DNA of 64,000 bases from Litsea cubeba (lineage: Eukaryota > Streptophyta > Magnoliopsida > Laurales > Lauraceae): positions 116,493,717 through 116,557,716 of the forward strand of contig CM022944.1 in assembly GCA_012931725.1 (NCBI GenBank). The letters are read 5' to 3'. The notes below the pieces were generated by a model. The model ran no database searches. It was given only the letters and a program-made list of their open reading frames with translations, and had not been told where the DNA came from. Made by a program: the position numbers and the translations under genes. This document shows, piece by piece, positions 26,201 to 38,200 of this stretch. Each line of letters starts with the position of its first letter. Within the stretch, counting starts at the first letter, position 1.

Positions 26201-29200
26201 ATTCTGCTATCTACATTTACAGTTAGTGTAACCCTTGATCAGGGTGATATTCAGATATTAAAGGAAACTAATCTAAAGATTACAATGAAGCTAGCTGTAC
26301 ACAAACTATCCAATGACTAAGTCATTTGGGCCTGCTGGTTTGGGTTTGGACTGACCTAATAGGCTGAGTTAACCCATGTGGGTTACTCGTTCTTTACCCA
26401 CACCCCCCCCTCTCTCTCTCCTTCAAGTGCTGGATGAGAGAATGTGAGCATCGAGAGCTTGTGAACCATATTTTTTAACCTTGATGATGTCTGAGTTTTG
26501 GTGAAGAAATCTGCAGTTTGATCAGTGGAAGGGATGAAAGAGAGCTGGATTGTGCCATCTCGAACATGTTGGCGAATGAAGTGACAATCAACTTCAACAT
26601 GTTTTGTTCGTTCGTGAAACACCTCATTAAAGGCTAATTTCCTAGCACTTTTACTATCAGTATAAAGAGGTGGGATTTGGTAATAGGAACTCCTACATCT
26701 TCAAGTAACCACCGAAGCCAAATGATCTCAGTAGTGGTGTGTCCAATAGCTCGATATTCAGATTCTGATGATGATCCCACTTCTTGTTTCTTGCTTTCCC
26801 AGGAAATCAACGAAGAACCAATGAAGATAGCAAAGCCAGTTGTCAAGTGCCTATCATTCACATCTCCAGCCCCATTAGAATCAGTAAAACCATGCAAGTG
26901 AAGACTTGAATGGGAGGACATAAGGAGGGCTTTGTTTGTAGTCCCTTGTAAATAGCATAGAATCCGAAGAACAGCAGATGAATGAACAGATGTAGAATGA
27001 GCAACGAACTGACTAACAATATGAACTGAGTGAGCAGTATCAGGCCTGGTTGTGGTTAGATATACCAAACTGCCAACTATCTGACAATAGCGAGTAGCAT
27101 CCACAATAGGAACATCTTTTGTAGTATGAAGTTTGCAGTTGTGCTCCATTGGAGCGGAAACATATTTAATATCAATTAGACCTGCTCGTTGAATAACAAC
27201 ATTGAAGTTTTTGACGACACAGAGTTGTCTCATCAGCTTATGTTGGGCCTGGTGGTGTAAGAAGTGCCTTTTTTTTTCCTAAGGGAAAAAATGATGAGAT
27301 AAAAGGCGGGTCTCTTCTCGAAGGACCTCCTGGATACATGTATCTAGATCAGGAGAGATTTCCCGATTCATCAATGCAGCCCGCACAGGCTCAAATTCCG
27401 GATGAAGATTCATCAGAAACTGGCTAACATTAAGTTCTTATTGAAGCTTAAGGGCTTGGGGAAGGAATTCTGCTGAGGCAGATTGGACGAGCATCTGATC
27501 TCTTTCTGTCCATAAGGCCAAAAAACCGTTGTAGTATTCTTGAACGGTCTTGTCATTTGGCAGTATTTGGCCAATTCTGTATCCAAATGAAACCTACGGG
27601 ATTTATTCTGTTGGTAATAAATTTTCTTCATGTGTGTCCACATGTCAGAAGCTTTTGTGAAAGCTTGAAGTGCCATTGAGAAAGAAATATCAACAGAGTT
27701 GAGGATCCAAGTTACAACTTTGGCATTGCGTTGGTTCCAAGTGGCTATAGTTTTATCATCCACGGTTATTGTCCCGGTGGTGTCTGAAACTGGTTTTGGA
27801 TTTGTTTCATCCAGGTAACCTAGCATCTCTTGTCCTTCAATAAAGTTCTTTAAATGGAATGACCAAGACATGTAGTTTGTACAGTTAAATTTTACAGGAA
27901 TAATCTCAACTTTGTCCATTGGATGCCCTGATATTTGTTTGCAAGGAAGTATGAACAGATCCACAAGGAATTGTGGACAGTACCTCAACTGTTCAAAAAA
28001 AGGAGAAAAAGATACCCTAGGCTACCCTAGGCACATGAGGGGGAGTGTTGGGAAAGTCGCACATCCCACATCGCCCATGTAATGGGTTTGATATGGCTTC
28101 ATATACCTGTTTGGTACTTCCACCTATCATCTTAAGCTTTTGGGTTAGTACATGGTTTCTTACAGGTGATGTACTTAACGTTCTCTTGTACCTTTAGCCC
28201 TTCGTTCTTTGCTACCATTGGACTCTTGTGTGCTATTTCCGTTGCGCACACACTCATACTTGGAGACCATGAGATACCACAAAGTGATTCTTTTCGTTAC
28301 CTTGGCTCTATAATTAGTTAAGGTTGGGGAGATTGATGAAGATGTTGAACATAGGATAAAAGCTGGATGATTTAAGTGGAGACTTGCTTTTGGAGTGCTT
28401 TGTGACCGACGAATGTCAACAAGATTGAAGGAAATTTTTTACAGGACAGCAATTAACTATGACCTATGGAACATAATGTTGGCCAATCAAGAAGCAACAT
28501 ATGCACAAAATGGATGAGGTAGAGATGAGAATGTTGAGGTGGATATGCTGTAAAATTAGGAACTATAAAATTAGTGAATGGGGAGGAACAGAGAAGTTGT
28601 TCTTTGTTGATTACTTAGTCGACTGGATAAACAGGTCCAATGATAGGCAGAGTCGCAGTGGCTCTCATACCATGTAAGAAACCATGTACCATCCCAAAAG
28701 CTTAAGCTGATAGATGGAAGGCCCAAACAAGTATATGAAGCTATATTAATCAAACCCATTACTTGGGTGATGTGGGATGTGTGACTTTCCCAACATTGTA
28801 CAGATTCAACAGATTCACAGGCCTAAAACCAAAGGCCCATCATAATAGGCCCACAGTATATCTCACATGTGAATCTTGTAAGATATGGTCAACATCTATA
28901 CAATCACATCTAGATTTTCCTTATTAGCTTGTAATAAATTATAATGAGTTGTAAATTAGATTCTAATTAGAGCCTTTGATTAGGCAACAACCAATATAAA
29001 TACACATGGTCGATCCCCATCTTGGTATGGGTCAGAGTTTACAATTTCTTCTTCTTCTTGATCCTGCTTATACAAGTTTCTGTAGATCCTTACATGGTAT
29101 CATAGCGGGTTCCAATCCTGTCGTTCTTGTATAGCCCACTTGGCTCCTGTCGATCTTGTCTAGCCCACTTGGCAGGCCCGTTCATGAAATCTATTGGGCG

Positions 29201-32200
29201 TGCACATGAGGGGGAGTGTTGGGAAAGTCGCACATCCCACATCGCCCATGTAATGGGTTTGATATGGCTTCATATACCTGTTTGGTACTTCCACCTATCA
29301 TCTTAAGCTTTTGGGTTAGTACATGGTTTCTTACAGGTGATGTACTTAACGTTCTCTTGTACCTTTAGCCCTTCGTTCTTTGCTACCATTGGACTCTTGT
29401 GTGCTATTTCCGTTGCGCACACACTCATACTTGGAGACCATGAGATACCACAAAGTGATTCTTTTCGTTACCTTGGCTCTATAATTAGTAAGGTTGGGGA
29501 TATTGATGAAGATGTTGAACATAGGATAAAAGCTGGATGATTTAAGTGGAGACTTGCTTTTGGAGTGCTTTGTGACCGACGAATGTCAACAAGATTGAAG
29601 GAAATTTTTTACAGGACAACAATTAACTATGACCTATGGAACATAATGTTGGCCAATCAAGAAGCAACATATGCACAAAATGGATGAGGTAGAGATGAGA
29701 ATGTTGAGGTGGATATGCTGTAAAATTAGGAACTATAAAATTAGAAATGAGCGCTTTCGAGAGCATGGGTAGCAACAATAGGGGATAAGATTAGAGAAGC
29801 CCTGTTTGAGATGGTTTGGGCATGTCCAACGTAGGCCGTTAACAACTCCGATAATGAAAAGTTTGGTTATGAAGGTTGATGGCCCACCAAGAGAAAGGGG
29901 TAGGCCAAAGAGTACGTGAATGGAGGTAGTAAAAACATGTATGAAGAAGTGTAACTTATCTGAGGATTTGGCTCAAGATAGGTCGGCATGGAGAAACAAA
30001 ATTCGTGTAGCCGACCCCAACATAGTTGGGACAAGGCTTTGATGATGATGATAACACACTCATGGTTGGAGAGAGTCTTGTTTGTCTTTGCCATGTATGG
30101 GAGATAAAAAGGAGAAGACAATAGCACATTGATATTTTTTTAGCTCTCTTTTAGGTCTCCTCCCATTACTTTCTTGGGCCTTTTATCATAATTGGTAAGT
30201 CCATCTAGCAGAATCTTCCATGAACAATCAGGGTTCAAAAACTGCATCCATCCTAGGTGTCATTTCCTGCATTTTCCTGGTTGATTATCAACCTTTAATT
30301 ACTTGTATTGTCCACTAATGGCTGTAAAGCTATTGATCTAATGGGTGTTTCTTCAGTGTAGTCTTCAGTTAATCTCTTTCTTTGTTGAATAAAGATGTTT
30401 ACCAATGGAATTTATGTTATTCTATTTTGAGTTTGTAATTGACTATATATATTCATGTCGGTTTATAGATTTCAAAACTATGCTTAGAACCATATTTTTC
30501 ATTTTAGCCTTCATTGTTATGTGGTGAGGGCACCATTTGTGTTCGTGCCCACTCCATCTTATGGCTAGCATTTTGCAGGATAAAGGGAGTATGGAAAAGC
30601 ATTCTAAGAGTACGTTGCCAATTATATGCTTCCGAGATGGCAGTTTTCCTCTTCCAGATGCATCAGACACTTCTTTGAAAATTTTGGGTACGGTCCAATC
30701 TCAATCATAGTGTTGGCTAGTTTTAGCAACAAACACCCATTTTTTTTTTTTTTTTCCTCCTATTGATCAGTAACAGGTAAAGATTATGAATGAAAAGATG
30801 ACATAAACAGTACAAAGATCACCAATAGAGATTACGTGGTAGTAAGAGCATTAACCCAAACCCCAAAAACAGTTCAATAATAAAAGCCATCCACAAAGAT
30901 ACCCTATCTACTCCCTGTTTAGCTAAAGCATCCACCATTCTATTGGCGGATTTGATCTCATGACAAAGAAACCATATGAAGATGAGAGGACAACATCCTG
31001 ATCTCTTTAGAAATACAATTGGAACTTATTCCATGGCCTTGACTCCTTGTGAGGTCCCATGAAACCGCATTACACGAATCTATTTCCATGCTTGTCTTGA
31101 TGTGATGTAGAAAATATCCAATTCTAAAGGTGCTAATATCTCTGCATCATTAGCATCTGACTCCTACATGCTTAGAGAACATGAGAAAAACTTCCCCCTT
31201 ACTGTTACAAAGCACACCTCCAGTACTTGTTGGCCTAGGCTTTCCTCTGGTATCTCCATCTACATTAGATTTTAAATACTCCAGATTGTGCTGGAGGCAA
31301 GGCTACCGAACTCCTCACCTTAGTCGGACGCAGACCATGCGAGCTTTCCCAATTCCAATTATAAATAATATCATTCGACTTAATGTCATATAGTATGTTT
31401 GTCTGGTTACTAAAGGGGGAAATGTGTGGTTGTTGGCTCTTCTCAACTATATTACCCTCAGGCCTTGAGTTTGCACTTTTGGCTCCTGATCCAGTCATCT
31501 ATACTGTTGTTTAAATGAATCCTTCTTTTCATTTTGTTGCACGAACCTTCTGTATCTCAATGATATCCATCTTTTTGTCAACCTAAGTCCACAAATACCA
31601 CAAGGTCTTGAGTTTCTGTTTGACTTTTCATGAATTCAAGCTTTTACCCTATAGTTGGTCGCCTCAAATTTGGAGCAACGTGATTGTGACAGCGATAACT
31701 TTCTGGACCTTTTCTTCTCTCTCGGTCGCATTATCTTCAAAAACAAGTTTGCAATCCCTTTTCAACTCATGCATTGTGACTCTAGATTTTTCTTCTAGCT
31801 GAGGTCCCATTAGCTTCTAATAAGTTGCTAAGTTGATAACTTCATCTTTCTACTGCATCCAATTTGTTATAATATGCATTGTTTCTGTCTTGCTAAATGA
31901 CTCAAATTAGAGCAAGATGAAGCATGACATGAATATGGGATATTCCCATAAATGTAGTCCACCAACTCACCCATGTCTCATTTTACAGATATGTTACATT
32001 GGGGATCTATGTATCTGGAAGAGATGAGAGTGGTCCATATTTTTTCAGAAGGTTTAGCCTTCAATGGTTAGCACAATGCTTTAAGAAAGTCAAGAAACTA
32101 CTTGACTCTGGGCTAGGTATTATAGAATTATCCGAAGATCTCTGGAGCTGAGCAGAAGATAGACAACCTAGTCAGGAGCTTCAATTGCAACAAATCATTT

Positions 32201-35200
32201 TCCAAAAATCTGACCAAGCTCCTCTATATATAGGCTAACGGGATTAGAGATAGCAATAGAAGCCCAACCGTTGCAAACTTCTCATTTGTTCCTCAATGCA
32301 GCTTGCCTAATTATCAAAGGCATCTCTCCTTTTCCTAAATTATAATGGTCTTTAACACTTCATCACCTAATACGAGAGCTTTTGTGCACTCAATACACAG
32401 TGCACCAATTGATGTGATAACTATTAGTAATTAACTATCATGATTAACCTGGACAGTTTCAATGGTTACAAAATCGTAAAATTTGTCTATATGCAGTTTT
32501 ACTCATGTTTTTTTTTTTTTTATTTCGTTGGAAAGTTGAGTATATAAAATTCCAATATTAAGAGATACAAAGCTATGAAAGAAGGGGAGCTCTATAGCCA
32601 CCACAGTTTTTGCTCTTCCCACCGCAAAAAAAAAAAAAAAACATTTCCTAAACTACCCCTCCCCCTTTCTCCCTCCTCCACCTTCTCCCTCCTCCTCCTC
32701 CCTCATCTTCCCTTCCTCTCCCAGCCTCCACCCTCCCTCATCCCCTCCCCGCCCCCCAGTTGCTGGCGGGGAGGGAGCCCCGGCCGGCAGCCTGGCTGGC
32801 CTCCCTCCCCCTCCCTCTCCTCTTTCTTCCTCTCTCCCTCTTCTTGCCCTCTTCTCCCTCTCTCCCTCCCTCTCCTTCCCTCCCCCTTCCCCTCCCCCTC
32901 CCAGTCGCCGGAGGGGGGGGGAGATCGGGCTGCAGTAGGCCGCCTGCTGCAGCGCCTGGGGCTTCCGCCCCCGGCTGCCGGCTGATCTCCCTCCCCGCCG
33001 GCGACTGGGAGGGGAGGGGATGAGGGTGGAGGCTGGGAGAGGGAGGAAGGAGGGAGGAGGGAGGAAGGGTAGTTTAGGAAATTTTTTTTTTTTTGTCTTC
33101 TAGTGCGGTGAGGAGAGAAAAATTTGTGGTGCCAATAGCACCACTCATGAAAGAATTGAGGGAAAGCTCCAAAGCACTTGCCTTTCCAAACTGAAAAAAA
33201 GCAATTAAAGTGGAGCAAACCCACTCAAAAAGAGAAGACAGACCCTAACCATGTCCACAAGCCGGGCTAGCCAAAACAAACCCACACCATGTGTCAGGGC
33301 CAAAAAGAAAGAAAATGAGAATGAGAAATGCCACCCATGAAACCCAACAGAGGATGCACAGACCGGGAGGCAAAACCTGAAGACAGAATCTAGACTTGCT
33401 GATCAAGAATGTAGCAGGTGCCTCCGAAGTCCCATAGCCATACGCGGTTCAAAACTTAGGAGGCTTAACAAGATTTGTGCACACAAGAAGCTTTAGCTCT
33501 GCGACCAGACAATTAAGATTCCTAGCTCGAAATCTTTTTCTCCAAGAAGAATTGCTAGGACCAAGCAATGCGTGATGCGTCACACACTGTCTTAAAAGTT
33601 GGAGACAACACAGATTGAAAAAGAGTAGCCCGCTGTTTCTCTGATAAAGGCCGTAGGTAGCTTGATAGTAGTCTTCACAAAGCACAGATCTCGTCCAGCA
33701 CAGTTGATGTTGCTTGTCTCTGAGGTACCCTGTAGAAGCATTGTTTGAAATATAGATCATAAGGTTTCAGGTGCTAGAAACTTTTCCCTTCATCTTCTGA
33801 ATATTTGGAATTCTTTTAGGAGGGATATCCCATGCAGCAGCCAGGGAAGAAGAGACATCTAGGTTAAGGTAAGATGCTCTAGAATGAATCTGGTGGACTA
33901 AACTGTTAAGGGTGCTTTGCCAAGGCTTTTGCTCGCTTTTAAAGATTCTGTAGTTTCTTTCCTGCCAAATGGTCTAAACAAATGCGGGGAAGCAAAGCTT
34001 GACGAGAGTGAGGTTGCCTTGCCTTGCCTGCCTGCCTTGATTGCAACTGTTAAGGAAGAAAGAGGTTTGCTCCACTAGAAAGTTTGATCTTTGCACTGTT
34101 ATCCGAAACTTTGAACGAACTGAATCCCAAACCTGGCAACTGTAATTGCAGTCAATAAACAGATGAGATATAGTTTCGGGCCATGGTTACAAAGGATACA
34201 AGTGGTGTCTGTTAAGATATTTCTAGCACTCAAAAGACATTTTGTTTTGAGTTCATCAACAATTGCCATCCAGCAGCATATTGAATGCTTAGGAACTCTA
34301 CCCTTGAACCTAATAATGTCATTCCACCGAACAGACTGAGGAGGAGGACTATCCACTGCTGTTTTTAGTGAGAACCAGTTGAACCTCAAAGCAAATAAAT
34401 TCAGGAACAACAAGGTGTACCAGCAGCTAGTCACCAGTTTAAGAATTTTATGAGATCTTCTTCAATGTTTTGGGCAAATGGCACTAAACTCCCCAAGTGA
34501 TCAACTTGTCTAAGTTCTTAATCCTTGTGTTTGTTTTAGAATCTGAGAAGAAATTGGAATTACAAGAGAATAAAAGTTTCTGAAACTTGACTTGGAAATA
34601 TCTTGCAGATGGAGAGAAATCCACAAAAAAACTTTTCGATAAAGTCTGTGGTTTGGAATGGTGTGAAGTGAGCACCCTCTTTATAAACTTTTCAGTTGCA
34701 ATATTTTTTGGGTATTCAAACAAGTCTTCGCTTAAAAGGAGCAGCAGTAAAAGGGTGCATTGCTCACATCTTTGTAGTGGAACTTTGAACCAGCTTTTGA
34801 GCTTCAATCTGTTCCTGGCTTGTCTTATCTTGACTTGAGGGCTTTCAAACACCTTATAGAGCTTTAATTCCATCTTTAGATGGCCAGGAAACTTGTACCA
34901 CGGATCAAACACCTTTTTATAGCCTCCATAGCTTAACTGGCGCACCTTGTGACAGTCTCCTTCTTGGTGCTGCTTTTGACTTCTAATGGCTTCCAGAGTC
35001 TCCTTTGACTTGAGTACTCCTTTAAATAATGGATTAAAAAAGGTTCTTTTTGGCAGGTGCGCTAGTATCTTGTGCCATCTCCTGGTTGCTGTAGCTTGAG
35101 ATTTTCTTAAAGTCATTGTTTCATCCTTGACAGTTAAAATACTTTTGCATGATGGTCTACAGTTGTGGCCACCGTAGCCCACATGAATGTGTATTAACTG

Positions 35201-38200
35201 GTTGGATAAGAAGGGCACTGCATCAATTGAATATCGCTCAAAGAAATATCACCTTGACTTGATAACCTCAACCATTTCATGAGGCACCTCCAATCTGTAT
35301 GGCCGTGGCTAGAAAAATTTGACCCATTCATCGATTTTTGGTGATCTTGATTCAGTGGTTATGGACTTATGGTTATCATATTAAATTGAAATTTAGGCCA
35401 TTTAGATTCTACAGAATGCCCTTCCTATCCACTCTACACAGAATGCCTTTATCGGTTTTTTCTTTTGGAATTTTTATTTATTATTGCATCATTCAGATGA
35501 TGACTTTACATCCAGTGTTTTTTTTTCTTCTCTCTTTTTTAATATCTGAATGGTGTCTAATAATGAGAACTCTTCTGTTATTGCAGAGCTAAATTTCGCT
35601 TTCAATGGATCTATTGGAGGTATGCCAAATCTCCAAGTTGCGGACCAGTGCTTTTCCTTTCCAAAAAATGTAACATTGACGTTGACAAATAACCAGGTTC
35701 TTGTTAAAAACTTTTGTGATAGGCTGAACACCTTTTGCAGCATTGGTGGATGATTGTTGAATCTACGTAGTTACTGGTGTACTAAATGCATGTTAATTCA
35801 GAACCTGTCAAACCTTTTTTAAAAGTCGATGGTTATTTATTTGGCTTTGACTGGTATGGAAACCAAATCATATTTGGTGGGATGTTGTTCTCCGCTTTCC
35901 AATTTAAATTTGTAAGTATTGGATATGGCGATTCTTACAGATTATGTGTGACAGGATCTCCTTGGTAGAGAGGGAGAACAACAACAATGTGTGTGTGAGA
36001 GAGAGGTCTTCTCTCTTTGGGTTCCCCTGTGAATGAGTGGCTTGGTCCTTTTACAAATAGTACATATTGGCATGTGTGCCTGCAAGTGGGTGTATGTGTG
36101 TGATAATGTAGTGCCTTTTAAGTGATGGCGTTATTTTTTGCAAACTTTATTGAAATACTGATAGGACACCAAAGTGTGTTAGTTTCTTTAATCTACCTTC
36201 ATTTGGATTTACATCTTTTTTTTTTCATTTGCTAGTACGAGCTGGATCTTTGCATGCACTTCTTAGTTCTTATATTGTCCAGGAGGCCTTTGATGTGTGG
36301 TGCTTACTAGTTTTGCTAGTGTTTCCCTTCTACTCTAAACCTTATTTTACCAGGCTTGTAAAAGTGTACCATGTCGTGACTTAAACTGAGATGTTGTGCA
36401 GATCTCGCCAGGAGCATGGTATATTGGATTTTTCAATGGCATTGGACCTTCAAGAACACAATCAAAGATGGTATGTCTTTTACTAGCATAAGAATCACGC
36501 TGGCGAAACCTGTATTGCAATACCTTCACTTATTTCAATTCAACTCCAATTGCAGTTCTCCTGAAATGATTTGGAGTACATATATTGTATGTATGCTAAC
36601 TTTCAGGAAAGCTATTCAATTTGATGAATGAATGAAGAAACAATATTTGTTGTTTAACAAGAAATGGACAGAGAGAACTCCTTTTGGTAGAGTAAGCTGT
36701 TCATTTGTGGGTCCCATATGGGATGGACCTTGCACTTATTTTCTGCAGTTAGATGCTTCTAGTACTTTCTAATGGACAAGTACAGCCTGCCCATGCTTCT
36801 TGTAAGGAAAATCAAATGATTAAACATTCCATGGAAGGGATTTTGTTCTGTATGTCCCATCTATTATTTGGCCTATAATGTGAACAGTTGGGTGAGTAAA
36901 AGGCTGGCCCCATACACGACTCGCGATTGGTGCAATCAAACTTTGCATATTTGTTTCTTCCAAAATGGTTTGTTTATGATAGAAGGGGAGAAACTTGATA
37001 TTGTCCACATTTCACTTCTTTACCATGATGATTCGTACTTAAAACTAAAGCATTATAAGTTTTTATGCGTTTTGGACAGTTTGGATGTGCCTCAAACATG
37101 TGCATACTTTTTGATAGTGACCCTGTAAGAGTTCCTTATCATTATGACTCTTATTCTCATTCTATGGTGCTTTCTGCAGACATTAGTTTACTGCATATAT
37201 CACTGTCTGCATTGAGTGCTGTAACTAGCAGCCATACCCCTCAATATGTGGATGCACAGATGTACAAACACCAACATCTTCATTACGATGAGCGCTCAAA
37301 TATAGGATAAAATAAGGGTGGGTTAGTGTTGGGACTAGCTGGACCTGGACCTTGTCGTCTTTAATCGGGTTGGGATCGGGACGAAGGTTACCTAAATAGT
37401 ATACAGATATTATAAGAATATACTGAGTTGGGTCTTTCATCTTGGGCCCTGCATCTGGACCCAACTCATTGGATCTAGACTTGGACCCTGACTTGGTATA
37501 TTTCTGTCTGGACTGAGGTCCAACCGGTGCCATTTAAATCACTATCTGAATGGCACATTAGCATCTCAATATAATTATTTTCTTTGTAGAAAGTGCATTC
37601 ACAATTTTTTGATGTTTGTTTTATGAGCTGATCTGACAACTGTGCAGATTTCCCGAGGCCTGGCATACACATTCAGTGCTGATGTTAGTGTAGAAGGATG
37701 CAGAACCTCAATAATGTGGGGTCCGTTTTGCAACCAGACAATCAACCTTCTTTCTTGCACTGAGTCCGATGTTTATACACATCCAAGGAGCCTTTTAGAT
37801 CTAGGGATGTATACTGGAAGAGTCAATAATGTGTATGGGCATAGTGTTCAAGTTGGCCCGTCAGATGGAAAGAAGGAATCTACAGCAAATCCTGGCATGC
37901 CAATGAAAGGAGAAAATGTAATTACTTGTAAAAATTTAGATGAGGCTGCATGTGTTGGGATTGATGAACTAAAAGTCTACTCTTTGGAGATATTGGATAT
38001 GGCATTAGAATTGAGGATTGTGGCTACAGATGTCAAATTGAATCAAACTTCTGCTTCAAATACCACTGGAAATGTCAGTGAAATGCTCATAATGTGTTAT
38101 GCCAGGCTTAATGCGATGCCAGTGAGCACTTTACATGATTATTCGAGTGATATAAGTAAAGACCCTTTGACTATCCCATTACCAAAGGTGGGTCGCTGGT

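Larger units (their letters stand above)
25714..28030 (-). mobile_element. Copia retrotransposon with internal and right-end deletions
   Basis: A 343-bp LTR (25714-26056, ends TG...CA) is followed by the reversed polypurine tract CTCCCCCCTC. Then come RNase H and the RT end (26383-27233) joined directly to gag (27988-27250 or so), with protease, integrase and most of RT missing. The right LTR is absent at 28030. A same-family LTR occurs in opposite orientation at 28797-29094. Confidence 0.8.

Noticed and set aside
32575..33224. Long Pro/Ser/Gly/Arg-rich ORFs on both strands
   Set aside because: Produced by C/T- and G/A-rich low-complexity DNA inside a Mutator-like element.
35620..35621. GT at 35620 as donor of exon 4
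   Set aside because: Would leave phase 1 and a frame mismatch with exon 5; the donor at 35697 restores the phase and keeps a coherent protein.
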